64,000 bases of DNA from JAAFIP01 sp043728315. Its GTDB lineage: Bacteria > Pseudomonadota > Gammaproteobacteria > Burkholderiales > Burkholderiaceae_C. A program made the position numbers and the translations under genes. Each line of letters begins with the position of its first letter. Within the stretch, counting starts at the first letter, position 1. The stretch is from assembly GCA_043728315.1 (NCBI GenBank), contig JAYTMT010000002.1:18489-82488 (forward strand), read 5' to 3'. The notes under the pieces are model-generated. The model was not told where the DNA came from, did no database searches, and saw only the letters and a program-made list of their open reading frames with translations. This document shows, one piece after another, positions 26,395 through 35,474 of the stretch.

Positions 26395-27261
26395 TCAGAC
26401 GAAACGGTTTTCGATGGCGCCAATGCCATCGATTTCAACGCGAACCACATCAGCGGCCTTCAGATAGCGTGGTGGCTTCATGCCCATGCCCACACCCGCG
26501 GGTGTGCCGGTGGCAATCACATCGCCCGGCAGCAGCGTGATGCCGCGCGAGCAGGTTTCGATCAAAGTTGGGATGTCAAAAATCAGATCTTGGGTGTTGC
26601 CATCTTGCCGCAGCTCGCCATTGACCCAACCGCGCACGCGAATGTTGTCGTGTTTTAGCGCGTCAGATGTCACGATCCATGGCCCCATCGGGCAAAAGGT
26701 ATCGAAGCTTTTGCCCAGATCCCATTGGGAATGCCGCATTTGCACATCACGCGCTGTTACATCGTTGACAACCGTGTAGCCAAAGACATGTTCCATAGCC
26801 TGTGCAGCCGTGATGTTTTTGCCACCACGACCGATGATGACGGCTAGTTCGGACTCATAGTCAATTTGCACAGATACTGCTGCACCGGGGAGTACAACGT
26901 CATCATAGGGACCGACTACGCATTGGGCCAACTTAGTGAACACAATTGGCCATTGGCCTTGGTCGCTTGCATTGCTAGTAAAGACACTGCCTGCTAGCTC
27001 GGCTGCATGTGCACGGTAATTGCGCCCTACGCAGAATATGCCGCGCTGGGCCTTAAACAATGGCGCTAGCAATTGCACGGCACTAACAGGCAAGCGCGTG
27101 CCCTTTGCAGCGGGTAGCGCCTCACCCCTTACCAAGCTATGAATCAAGGGGAGAACACCTAGGGATGAATCCGATATGTCAAGCGCAGTTAATTCCTGCC
27201 CATTTGCAGAGACTATACCGATCTGAGGCTTACCGCCCCACAACCAACTAGCTAAACGCAT
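26395..27261 (-). CDS. Fumarylacetoacetate hydrolase (FAH) family protein
   Basis: A 288-residue FAH-family enzyme. Residues typical of the metal site occur in QIDYESELAVIIGR, with GYTVVNDVTARDVQMRHSQW and GDVIATGTPAGVGMG also conserved. The family hydrolyses, decarboxylates or isomerises 2-oxo or 1,3-dioxo acids late in ring catabolism. The ATG at 27261 (MRLASWLWGGKPQIG) follows GAGGC-like Shine-Dalgarno bases (ATGAGGC) and is preferred over 27294. It is the first gene of the minus-strand operon, facing the TetR gene across a 168-base control region. Confidence 0.9.
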   Translation of the reverse strand: MRLASWLWGGKPQIGIVSANGQELTALDISDSSLGVLPLIHSLVRGEALPAAKGTRLPVSAVQLLAPLFKAQRGIFCVGRNYRAHAAELAGSVFTSNASDQGQWPIVFTKLAQCVVGPYDDVVLPGAAVSVQIDYESELAVIIGRGGKNITAAQAMEHVFGYTVVNDVTARDVQMRHSQWDLGKSFDTFCPMGPWIVTSDALKHDNIRVRGWVNGELRQDGNTQDLIFDIPTLIETCSRGITLLPGDVIATGTPAGVGMGMKPPRYLKAADVVRVEIDGIGAIENRFV

Positions 27262-27332
27262 GAAATTTGCCTCATATACATGGGATTCGCGCAACCCAAC
27301 TGGAAACTATCTATGCCTCGATTTTGATCAAA

Positions 27333-27350
27333 ATGAGACAGTAGTCTCAT
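27333..27350. promoter_or_regulatory. Perfect palindrome, probable TetR operator
   Basis: ATGAGAC at 27333-27339 and GTCTCAT at 27344-27350 form an exact dyad around AGTA. It lies in the intergenic region between the divergent FAH-first operon and the TetR gene, about 70 bases from the first and 80 from the second start. Size and place fit an operator controlling both directions. Confidence 0.7.
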
Positions 27351-27429
27351 AATGAACTTGCCGTATCATAATCAGATCAATCTTTTGCTGCAATTGCTTT
27401 TACAACAATAAAGACTAGGAGTTTCCCTT

Positions 27430-28134
27430 ATGGTCCTTTCTAATGCGCTGGCGACAGAACCCACCCCCACACCACTGCGCGGTGTCAAAGCTTCTACTTT
27501 GAAACTGCTCTTGGATACCGCCATGTCACTGATGACCGAGCGCGGGTATATTCCCTCGATAGCCGAGGTGGCGATGCGCGCGCACGTCTCTCGTGCCACG
27601 GCTTACCGCTACTTTGCCAGCCGCAGCGAGCTGATTGCAGCTGTGGTGGATATTTCGCTGGGCCCTGTGCGCAGTTTTCATTCAACACTGACTGATGGAC
27701 GCGCCCGTGTGGCGCAATTGTTTGAAGAAACTTTTCCGCGCTTCAAGGAGTTTGAACCGCAACTTCGTGCTGCGGCGCAGCTCTCTCTTGAACACCAAGC
27801 GCTGGAACGTGCTGGTTTATTAGAAGAAAAGCCTTACCGCCGTGGCCACCGCATTGCGATCTTGGCGCACGCCATTGAGCCACTAAGCACACAGCTCACC
27901 CCAGAAGTGCATCAAAAACTACACCAAGCCTTGTCTGTGGTTTATGGAATTGAGCCCTACATCATCTTGCGCGACATATGGCATGCCACAGACAAACAGA
28001 TTGAGAACACCGCGTTGTGGATGGCGCAGGCCTTGTTAGATGCAGCAATAAAAGAATGCCAAGGCATCCCCTCAGAACCAAGACCCCCAGCACGCGTAAC
28101 CCGCCGCAGCCGCGCCATGTCACAGCCAGTCTAA
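27430..28134 (+). CDS. TetR-family transcriptional regulator
   Basis: A 234-residue TetR-type regulator. The N-terminal HTH (about residues 25-70) includes LDTAMSLMTERGYIPSIAEV and RAHVSRATAYRYFASRSELI; the remainder is the helical ligand-binding domain, ending in a basic tail. A ribosome site (AGGAG) precedes the ATG. It is transcribed away from the thirteen-gene catabolic operon and is its likely local repressor, with the pathway substrate or an intermediate as inducer (inference). Confidence 0.9.
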   Translation: MVLSNALATEPTPTPLRGVKASTLKLLLDTAMSLMTERGYIPSIAEVAMRAHVSRATAYRYFASRSELIAAVVDISLGPVRSFHSTLTDGRARVAQLFEETFPRFKEFEPQLRAAAQLSLEHQALERAGLLEEKPYRRGHRIAILAHAIEPLSTQLTPEVHQKLHQALSVVYGIEPYIILRDIWHATDKQIENTALWMAQALLDAAIKECQGIPSEPRPPARVTRRSRAMSQPV

Positions 28135-28306
28135 GCCGTATCTGGACTTGTCGGCTTTAACAGCCAGATAGGCGCTCAGCGCTGGTAAGCGCAAAAACAG
28201 TTGCACCATCCCATAAATTAGGGATTGAGCGGAGTGCGCAAGTGGGTAACAATTGGTTAAAGTGTGGTTTGCTGCGCAAAGTGCGGCAGTTCACCAATTT
28301 TGATGC

Positions 28307-29011
28307 ATGAAAATCTCTGCTATGACTACTATTTCTAATGCTTTTTCGCGCCATGTGGGCGGTGCTTTTCGTTGCGCCACTCTGGGGGGCGCAGCTGTTC
28401 TGTCACTGTCTGCATTGACAGCAGCAGCCCAAGCACCAACTGCAGCGCAGATGATTGAGCAACTCAAAACCCAGCCCGCGCCAGCAGTGGCTCCCGCCAA
28501 TGCACCCAGAACACGAAGCTTGCGCAACTTGACCGTGGAGGCAGTCAACCCTGCGGCAGCTACTGCCACAGCAGCCGCGCCTGCTACAGTTGGCGCAGCA
28601 GCCAGCGCTGGGCCGGCAGCTGCCACTGGAGCGCCTGTAGCAGCGCAAACACCTGCACCCACCGAGCCAGCGCGCCCATCGCTGTCCCTGCTGATCCAAT
28701 TTGACTTCAATTCCGCCCGCGTCAAGCCCGAGAGCCAGCAGGCACTGGCCAATTTGGCGGTGGCGTTGCAGTCGCCCGAGCTTAAAACCTTTCGCTTCGC
28801 CGTAGAAGGCCACACCGATGCCCAAGGCCGCGCCGACTACAACCAAAAGCTCTCGCAGCAGCGGGCGGATGCCGTGCGTGACCAGCTTAGCAGCCAAGGC
28901 GTGGCCGCTGCGCGCCTCTCGCCAGTGGGCAAGGGGTCGAGCGAGTTGGCCAAGCCCGACGAGCCCTATTCGGCTGAAAATCGCCGCGTGCGCATTGTCA
29001 ACATGGACTAA
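28307..29011 (+). CDS. OmpA-like domain protein
   Basis: A 234-residue exported protein. A signal peptide (ATLGGAAVLSLSALTAAAQA) is followed by a long Ala/Pro/Thr-rich linker (about residues 50-125) and a C-terminal OmpA domain (LLIQFDFNSARVKPESQQAL, FAVEGHTDAQGRADYNQKLS, SQQRADAVRDQL, NRRVRIVNMD). This domain binds peptidoglycan, so the protein probably tethers something to the wall. It is followed within 75 bases by the first caspase-fold gene on the same strand, and may belong to that cluster. A start at 28322 is also possible. Confidence 0.88.
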   Translation: MKISAMTTISNAFSRHVGGAFRCATLGGAAVLSLSALTAAAQAPTAAQMIEQLKTQPAPAVAPANAPRTRSLRNLTVEAVNPAAATATAAAPATVGAAASAGPAAATGAPVAAQTPAPTEPARPSLSLLIQFDFNSARVKPESQQALANLAVALQSPELKTFRFAVEGHTDAQGRADYNQKLSQQRADAVRDQLSSQGVAAARLSPVGKGSSELAKPDEPYSAENRRVRIVNMD

Positions 29012-29083
29012 CTCTCTGTGCCCGCTACAGCTATCCGCATCCACGTCGCCAAGCGTCCAACCAATCAAAAAATGCACTGATTT

Positions 29084-31480
29084 ATGAAATTTAAGCACAA
29101 TGTCAGCGTCATATGGTCATATTGCGCTATTAAAAATGTAGTGAATAAAATCGCCGTGGCTTGCTCCATAGTCTGCGGCACATGCAGCCTTGGTCTGCCA
29201 CCAGCGGCTTGGGCGCAAGCGGCCAAGCCCGCCAGCAGCAAGGACGCCGACCGCAATTTGCAGGTTACCGCTGCGCCAGCGGCAGCGTTTCCGGGCCAGT
29301 CTGCGGGACGGCGCGTGGCCTTGGTGATTGGCAACAGCGCCTACAAAGACTCGCCCCTGCTCAACCCCGTGAACGACGCACGCGCTATCAGCGCCGCGCT
29401 GACGGAGTCTGGCTTCACCGTGATTGCCCGCGAAAACACCGACCAGCGCGGCATGCTGTCAGCCCTGCGCGAGTTTGGCGACAAGCTGCGCGACGGCGGC
29501 GTGGGTATTTTTTATTACGCAGGCCATGGCATGCAAATCAAGGGGCGCAATTATTTGATCCCCGTGGGCGCAAGCATTGAGCGTGAGGACGAGGTGGCCT
29601 ACAGCGCGGTGGACGCGCAGGCCGTGCTCGACAAAATGGAAGCTGCAGGCAACGGCACCAACATAATGATTTTAGATGCCTGCCGCAACAACCCCTTTAC
29701 CCGCAGCACCCGCAGCGGCCAAGCCGGTTTGGCGCAAATGGACGCGCCCGTGGGCACTTTGGTGGCCTTTGCCACCAGCCCGGGCGCTGTTGCCAGCGAC
29801 GGCGGCGGGCAAAACGGCCTGTACACCCAGCACCTGCTCACCGCCATGCGCCAGCAGGGCGCTAAGGTGGAAGATGTGTTCAAGCAGGTGCGCGCCAATG
29901 TGCGACGCGACTCGCAGGGCAAGCAAGTGCCATGGGAGAGCACCTCGCTGGAAGGGGATTTTTACTTCAAAGTGCCCACTGGTTTGACTGCTGGCGCACC
30001 CAGCGCGGGTTTCAACGCAAATGCCGCAGTAGAAGCCGCCCTGTGGGATGCTGTGAAAAATAGCTCCACACCCATCGAGCTGCGCGCCTACCTTAACCGC
30101 TATCCGCAGGGGCAATTTGCAGCGCCCGCGCGCGCGCGCTTGGAGCAATTGCTGCCAGCTACAGCGCAAACAGCTGCTGCGGTAAACCCGGCTACCCAAA
30201 GCCCCCGCGTGAATTACCGTGTGGGCGATAGCTGGACATTTGCGGTCGATAACTTGCTCACCAACAAGCAAAGCAGCTACACCCACCGCATCACATCAGT
30301 GGCGGCCAATGGCGACGGTTTGATAAATGAAGGTGCTGTTGTGTATAGCGCCACGGCCCAAGCCAAATACATACGCAGCGAAGACCGCGAGCGGTTTTAT
30401 AGCGATGGCTTTCGCAGCACCCCCAGTCAATTGCGCATCGGCTTTAAAGAGCCTGTGAGCTACGAAATCATCACCAAAAATAAAGACGGCAGAGATGACA
30501 AGTTCATAGCCGCAGGCACGATTGAAGTCGCAGCCCAAGAAAAAGTCAGCACCCCCGCTGGCGAATTCATGGCTTGGCGCATCAAGCGCATCACCCGCGG
30601 CACCTTGGCCAACGGCGATGCGCATTTGCTAGACCACACCTACTGGTATGCGCCCGAAATAAAACGCTTGGTAGCCCAAGACACCACCGACACCAATCTC
30701 ACCACAGGCAAAATCACCTCACGCGCCAAGGTGAGCTTGCAAAAATACTACTTAGCAGATGCCACCCTGAGCGCCAGCGCAGATGGCATAGCCGCCGTAG
30801 AGAAGCGCACCGACGAGTTGCTGGCGCAGCTGGCACTGGCTAAGCCCGCAAGCAGTGGCAGCCCTAAGCCAAGCATTGCGAGCAACAGCTTTGGCTACAC
30901 CGTGGGTGACCGCTGGCGCTACCAAACGGTAGACCGCTACAAATCAGAGGTCACAGGCAATTGGTCGCGTCAGGTGGATAAATTTGATGCACAAGGCGGC
31001 ATCACCATGCGCGGGGGCACTGTACGCTGGTCAGCAGACGGCTCGTGGCGCTACCAGCGCGATGCAGATGGCAGCACGCTGGAGTATTCTGATAATTTCA
31101 AAATGGTGCCTGCCACGCTCAAGGCGGGTCACTCAGAGAAAGCAAAGTTCACGCTCACGTGGAAAAACAGCGGTGGAAACGGACAAGAGGAACGCAGCGG
31201 TGATGTCAAGGTGCTTGGCCTAGAAAAAATCAAAGTGCCCGCTGGGGAATTTGACGCTTGGAAAATCGAGCACAAAGGCTTCATCACAGGTAAAAACCTC
31301 AGCGCTTCCACCGCCTATAACCAAAGCTACACCTTGGTGCAATGGTATGTGCCCGCTCTGCGCGCCTATGTGGCAGAAGACTATGAACGGCGCGATAGCC
31401 GTGGCAATATCGACCGCTTTGTTCGCCAAGAGCTCACCAGCTTTGAGGTGGCAGGGGCTCAGCACCTCGCCCAGCGCTAA
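29084..31480 (+). CDS. Secreted caspase-fold (C14) peptidase with two C-terminal beta modules
   Basis: A 798-residue protein. The caspase p20-like domain spans about residues 75-320, with His148 in YYAGHGMQ and Cys200 in LDACRNNPF forming the expected dyad. The C-terminal part contains two related units (about 375-575 and 602-795), each with a VGDxW opening, a PAGEFxAW motif and a WYxP strand. One 45-bp repeat encodes residues 6-20 (NVSVIWSYCAIKNVV), just before a signal-like stretch ending AAWAQ. The ATG at 29084 lacks a good ribosome site; a GTG at 29156 after the repeat is an alternative. Probably periplasmic. Confidence 0.85.
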   Translation: MKFKHNVSVIWSYCAIKNVVNKIAVACSIVCGTCSLGLPPAAWAQAAKPASSKDADRNLQVTAAPAAAFPGQSAGRRVALVIGNSAYKDSPLLNPVNDARAISAALTESGFTVIARENTDQRGMLSALREFGDKLRDGGVGIFYYAGHGMQIKGRNYLIPVGASIEREDEVAYSAVDAQAVLDKMEAAGNGTNIMILDACRNNPFTRSTRSGQAGLAQMDAPVGTLVAFATSPGAVASDGGGQNGLYTQHLLTAMRQQGAKVEDVFKQVRANVRRDSQGKQVPWESTSLEGDFYFKVPTGLTAGAPSAGFNANAAVEAALWDAVKNSSTPIELRAYLNRYPQGQFAAPARARLEQLLPATAQTAAAVNPATQSPRVNYRVGDSWTFAVDNLLTNKQSSYTHRITSVAANGDGLINEGAVVYSATAQAKYIRSEDRERFYSDGFRSTPSQLRIGFKEPVSYEIITKNKDGRDDKFIAAGTIEVAAQEKVSTPAGEFMAWRIKRITRGTLANGDAHLLDHTYWYAPEIKRLVAQDTTDTNLTTGKITSRAKVSLQKYYLADATLSASADGIAAVEKRTDELLAQLALAKPASSGSPKPSIASNSFGYTVGDRWRYQTVDRYKSEVTGNWSRQVDKFDAQGGITMRGGTVRWSADGSWRYQRDADGSTLEYSDNFKMVPATLKAGHSEKAKFTLTWKNSGGNGQEERSGDVKVLGLEKIKVPAGEFDAWKIEHKGFITGKNLSASTAYNQSYTLVQWYVPALRAYVAEDYERRDSRGNIDRFVRQELTSFEVAGAQHLAQR
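29099..29143 (+). repeat. 45-bp dispersed repeat, copy B (in frame)
   Basis: Begins AATGTCAGCGTCATATGG, continues through GCGCTATTAAAAATGTAG. It lies in the N-terminal coding part of the first caspase gene and is read without a stop. Confidence 0.85.
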
Positions 31481-31512
31481 GCCCTGCATCGCTAGCCCCT
31501 CACCGCCAACCC

Positions 31513-33156
31513 ATGAACCTCTGGCAACGCAGTACCCAAGCCCTAGGCGCGCTCCCCGCGCGGCGCGTCACGTGGGTGTTGGCCATCGTATTTAGCCTGT
31601 GGGCGGTGGCCGATATGGCGTATTTCAAGGTATCTAGCGGCTTGGCGCAAAACAGCTACGACGCGATGGTGCGCGCCCGCCTGTATGCCCCGCCCGCCGA
31701 CCCGCGCGTGCTGATCATCGACATTGACGAAGCATCGCTCTCGCGCATGGCCAGTGAGTTTGGCCGCTGGCCGTGGCCGCGCGACACGCTGGCTACCGTG
31801 CTTGATTACATCGAAAAGCAAGCGCCCGCCGCCGTGGTGTGGGATGTGCTGTTTGCCGACCCGGACCGCCTCTCGCCTGGCGGCGACAAAGCTTTTGACG
31901 AGGCGGCCAAGCGCAGTGCCCACAGCCATTTTCCGGTGGTGCGCCTGCCCGCTGCCAACGACGGCAAAAGCAAACTGAGCCGCAGCGGTTTGCCCAATTT
32001 GTGGCTGCCCAGCACAGATGCGGCGGTGAACCAAAGCACGCAAACGCTGGCTGTGATCCCTCCATTTTTGGCAAGCATTGCCAACAGTCGCTTGGGCTAC
32101 AACAACGGCTACCCCGACAACGATGGCGTGCTGCGCCGCTACCGCTATGTGGAGCGCCTGCCCGGAGGCGGCGTGATCCAGTCCATTCCCGTGAGCGTGG
32201 CGCGCAGCCTGAATGCTGCGCAAATGCAAAATACTTCTAATTTAATAGCAGAAGACGACGCTTTCACGCCGACATCAGGTAAAAAAATCTTAAAAGACAA
32301 GCTCATGGTGTGGCGCAAAAATGCCAACGCCTACCCGCGCGTGGCTTTTGCCGATGTGTTCAACGCCGCCGAGGGCGGCAAGCCCCTGAAAGCGCTGCCC
32401 GATTTCAAAGGCAAAATCATCGTCATAGGGTCCACTGCGCCCAGTTTGCATGACATCCACCCCACGCCGCTGGCGCCCACGCAGGCTGGCGTAGACAGCT
32501 TGGCCACCGCCATCGACAACGCTGTGAACGGCCATTTCGTGGCCGAGCTGCCGCGCTGGCTGCAAGCGGGGCTGGCCGTGCTCATGTGTGTGCTGCTGGC
32601 CTACTGGGTGAGCGGTTTTCAGGGCGGCAAAGGCTTGGCCTCATTAGACCCAGCCTTGTTGATCTTGCCGGGCACTTTGCTGGCCATCAGCTTTGCCAGC
32701 CTCAATGGCACGCCCTTGTTCGTTGACTTGCAGCTGGCCGCAGGCACTGCCTTGCTTTTTTTAGCGGCGCTGCGCACATGGAATGGCTGGCGGCGCGACC
32801 ACTGGTGTGGCTACTCGCCCGCCCCAGAAGCGCTTGTTGGTGTGCACGCCTCCCAGCCGCTGGCCGGTGTGGGCCTGGACCGCTTGATTGGCATGTTGGC
32901 CAAACACGCCCCCGCTTGCCGCGTGGTGGCCGGTGATGCCAGCGCCACATGGCCGGCCAGCCTGCGCTGGAGCGAGTTGGCGCGCTTTTGTGCCGTATGC
33001 GGCCCCGCTGAGCAGCTTGCGGCTTTGGCGCAAGCGCCTTGGCCAGACGGCACGCAGTTTGGCGCCACGCAAATGCTGGCTAATTTGCCTGCCGACAACC
33101 CGCAGCGCAGCGCCCACATTGCCCAAGCAGCAGTGCGTGCTTGCGCCGCTTTATAA
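31513..33156 (+). CDS. CHASE2-domain membrane sensor without output enzyme
   Basis: A 547-residue inner-membrane protein. After an N-terminal membrane segment (VTWVLAIVFSLWAVADMAYF) comes a CHASE2 domain (about residues 45-340) with DPRVLIIDIDEASLSRMAS, GRWPWPRDTLATVLDYI, AAVVWDVLFADPD and GKIIVIGSTAPSLHDIHPTP. Three hydrophobic segments follow (LQAGLAVLMCVLLAYWVSGF onwards), then a soluble tail of about 130 residues of no recognised family. CHASE2 normally senses extracytoplasmic signals for a cyclase or kinase; no such domain is present. It lies between two caspase-fold genes on the same strand, so it may gate or report on them (inference). Confidence 0.88.
   Translation: MNLWQRSTQALGALPARRVTWVLAIVFSLWAVADMAYFKVSSGLAQNSYDAMVRARLYAPPADPRVLIIDIDEASLSRMASEFGRWPWPRDTLATVLDYIEKQAPAAVVWDVLFADPDRLSPGGDKAFDEAAKRSAHSHFPVVRLPAANDGKSKLSRSGLPNLWLPSTDAAVNQSTQTLAVIPPFLASIANSRLGYNNGYPDNDGVLRRYRYVERLPGGGVIQSIPVSVARSLNAAQMQNTSNLIAEDDAFTPTSGKKILKDKLMVWRKNANAYPRVAFADVFNAAEGGKPLKALPDFKGKIIVIGSTAPSLHDIHPTPLAPTQAGVDSLATAIDNAVNGHFVAELPRWLQAGLAVLMCVLLAYWVSGFQGGKGLASLDPALLILPGTLLAISFASLNGTPLFVDLQLAAGTALLFLAALRTWNGWRRDHWCGYSPAPEALVGVHASQPLAGVGLDRLIGMLAKHAPACRVVAGDASATWPASLRWSELARFCAVCGPAEQLAALAQAPWPDGTQFGATQMLANLPADNPQRSAHIAQAAVRACAAL
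32231..32250 (-). repeat. Possible decayed half copy of the dispersed repeat
   Basis: On the minus strand this reads TGCTATTAAATTAGAAGTAT, close to the 3' half of the 45-bp repeat. It lies in an AT-rich patch of the CHASE2 gene encoding NTSNLIA. It may be chance. Confidence 0.3.
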
Positions 33157-33268
33157 GCTTGCTACAAATACCCTGTTTCAAATACCCTGCCAATGCCAAC
33201 CCTGCACATTCCGCACGCTAGACCGCATGCCATCCATTTTTAGACAATTACCCACCAAGGAGCGAACT

Positions 33269-35389
33269 ATGAACCACCACCAATTTACCCCATTTGCACG
33301 CAGCCTGAGCGCCATTGCATGGTGTTTGGCCGCCGCAGGCGCAGGCGCGCAAAGCACCGCGCCCGTGCAGGTGCTGCGCAGCACCGAGCTGCGCAGCGAC
33401 AAAATTCCAAGCGCTGAAGCCATGGCACAAGTAGCCGCAGGCAGCAGCTTGCAAGTGCTCAGCTTAGAAGGCGGCTGGGCCTATGTGGAGGCGGGCGGCA
33501 AACGCGGCTGGGTGCGCGCATCGGTGCTTAACCTGAGCGCCACCACCAGTGCCGCCGCCGCGCAAGACTCTGCGCGTGGCGCATCGGGCAACACCGCGCT
33601 TACGCTGGGTGTGCGCAGCCTCACGCCGCGGGTGGACCGCCACGCCCTGATCATTGGCGTGGGCGTGTATGCAGACAAAGACACCCCGCCCTTGCCGGGG
33701 ACCAAAATTGACCGCGAATCGGCCACCCAAATTGCGCAAGCCATGCAAGTGCCAGTAGGCAATATTGCCTATCTGCACGACGCTGCAGCCACGGGCGATG
33801 CCATCCGCAAAGCGCTGACTGACCTGAACAGCCGCGTGCAAGACGGCGACAAAGTGTTCATCCATTACAGCGGCCACGGCACGCGCTACAAAGACGATGC
33901 CTCCGGAGGCTGCGTAGAAGCCTTGTTGGCCTACGATGGCGGACAAAAAGGCACGATCACCAACCGCGAGATGGCCGATTTGCTCAAGCCGATTACAGGC
34001 AAAACCGACAAGCTCATGGTGATTTATGATGCCTGCCACTCGGGCGGCCTGATCAAAGCCGATGCACCCCTGCGCTCGCGCGGCATCAGTGTGCTGGGGG
34101 ATGAAGGCGCGCTGCGTCCCAAATTCTCCAGCATCACCGAAGAGTGCGGGCGCCCTGTCAACATCAAAACCCGCAACCTCACGGTAGAGCAGGTCAGCAA
34201 GGGCGCGCTGCCCCAAGACATCATCCACATCAGCGCCGCGCGCGACAACGAGATCAGCTTTGACGATGAGTTCAAAGGTGGCTTGGCCACCCAATTTATC
34301 CGCGACTGCATGCTGCGCGATGCCAAAGACCTGGATGGCTCAGGCGCTATCAGTATGAAAGAAGTGCAGATGTGCGCCCAAGAAAAAGTCAACAACCGCA
34401 TGAAGAACGATGCCAACTTCAAGGCGCACAACATCACCCTGTCGGGTAACGGCGAGTTCGTGCCAGCATGGTTTAGCCAAGCGGCCATAGCGGCCACTTC
34501 TGCGGCAGCACCTGTTGTGATGGCTGCCGCTATACCCTCGGCGGCTTCTGCCGCCGCCGCGGTGGCGGCCGCCCCAGCAGCTGTGGGAGCGGCCACCTCA
34601 GCCGCAGGCGCTGTGGCTAGCGCCATAGGCGCAGTGGCCTCCACGGCCGCCGCTGTTAAACCCACGGCAACGCCCGCCCCTGTGGTAGCCAGTGCCCCAG
34701 CCAGCCCTGCGCGCCCCCCCACAACAGCCCCTGTCGCCGTGGCTGTTGCACCCCCTGTTCGTCCGCAAACGCCTGCGCCAGCCGTTGCAGCCGCTGCGCA
34801 AGTAGCAGCCGCAGTGGCCGTGCCTGTCGTAGCCGTAGCACCCGTAGCCCCGCCTGCTCTGTCAGGCGAGCAAGCCCTGCGCCAAATGTATGACCAGCGC
34901 GATGCCAAGCGCAATGTGCGCGTGGTCACCAGCAAAGACAAACTCAAAATCGGTGAAGATTCGTTTGACTTTTCCGTGCAGTCCGAAAAAGACGGCTATG
35001 TGTATGTGGCCATGGCAGGCTCAGACAACAAAAGCATGTATTTGCTGTTTCCTAACGACTTGGACCAAAACAACAAAATAGAAGCAGGCAAACAGCTGCT
35101 GCTGCCCCGCCCCAACTGGCGTTTAAAGGCCAGCGGCCCTGCAGGCACAGACACTATTCTTGTCTTTGTGGCCGACGGTCCACGCGACCTCACCAGCCTT
35201 GCTGGCAGCAAAGCCGGGCCCTTCGTCACATCGCTCAACGACAGCACTGGCCGCGCCCGCCTAGGCGCGCTCATGAGCACCAGCAAAACCGTTACCACCC
35301 AAGAGTGCAGCGGCGCAGCCCGCAAAAACAACCCCCTGTGCTCGGACGCTTATGGTGCTGCGATGATCAGTGTGGAAGAGGTGAAATAG
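33269..35389 (+). CDS. Secreted SH3-caspase-DUF4384 protein
   Basis: A 706-residue protein. The ATG at 33269 follows AAGGAG and opens a signal peptide (AIAWCLAAAGAGAQ), so the longer upstream frame is rejected. Domains: a bacterial SH3 domain (about 33-92; VLRSTELRSDKIP, GWAYVEAGGKRGWV); a caspase domain (about 120-400) with His203 in IHYSGHGTRY and Cys256 in IYDACHSGG; an Ala/Pro/Val-rich linker (about 405-530); and a C-terminal DUF4384 domain (about 535-660; DSFDFSVQSEKDGYVYV, LLFPNDLDQNNKIEAG). The SH3 domain suggests attachment to peptidoglycan. Second of three caspase-fold genes in the cluster. Confidence 0.88.
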   Translation: MNHHQFTPFARSLSAIAWCLAAAGAGAQSTAPVQVLRSTELRSDKIPSAEAMAQVAAGSSLQVLSLEGGWAYVEAGGKRGWVRASVLNLSATTSAAAAQDSARGASGNTALTLGVRSLTPRVDRHALIIGVGVYADKDTPPLPGTKIDRESATQIAQAMQVPVGNIAYLHDAAATGDAIRKALTDLNSRVQDGDKVFIHYSGHGTRYKDDASGGCVEALLAYDGGQKGTITNREMADLLKPITGKTDKLMVIYDACHSGGLIKADAPLRSRGISVLGDEGALRPKFSSITEECGRPVNIKTRNLTVEQVSKGALPQDIIHISAARDNEISFDDEFKGGLATQFIRDCMLRDAKDLDGSGAISMKEVQMCAQEKVNNRMKNDANFKAHNITLSGNGEFVPAWFSQAAIAATSAAAPVVMAAAIPSAASAAAAVAAAPAAVGAATSAAGAVASAIGAVASTAAAVKPTATPAPVVASAPASPARPPTTAPVAVAVAPPVRPQTPAPAVAAAAQVAAAVAVPVVAVAPVAPPALSGEQALRQMYDQRDAKRNVRVVTSKDKLKIGEDSFDFSVQSEKDGYVYVAMAGSDNKSMYLLFPNDLDQNNKIEAGKQLLLPRPNWRLKASGPAGTDTILVFVADGPRDLTSLAGSKAGPFVTSLNDSTGRARLGALMSTSKTVTTQECSGAARKNNPLCSDAYGAAMISVEEVK

Positions 35390-35412
35390 GGTAAATTATA
35401 AAAAATACTACT

Positions 35413-35455
35413 GATGTCATCGTCATATGGTCATAGTGTGCTATTAAATTAATAC
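35413..35455 (+). repeat. 45-bp dispersed repeat, copy C
   Basis: Reads GATGTCATCGTCATATGG, then GTGCTATTAAATTAATACT. It ends 20 bases before the GTG start of the third caspase gene, next to its ribosome site, so it may form part of the leader or promoter. Confidence 0.8.
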
Positions 35456-35474
35456 TCAAACGAGGAGATAAGCG

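Noticed and set aside
32888..33268. N-terminal extension of the second caspase protein
   Set aside because: It overlaps the end of the CHASE2 gene in another frame, and the ATG at 33269 has a proper ribosome site and signal peptide.
34490..34860. Repetitive GC-rich stretch in the second caspase gene as a possible DNA repeat
   Set aside because: The codons vary and encode an Ala/Pro/Val linker; there is no regular DNA period.
34024..34947. Antisense frame of 307 codons opposite the second caspase gene
   Set aside because: Mostly Ala/Thr/Gly repeats arising from the reverse of the Ala/Pro linker.
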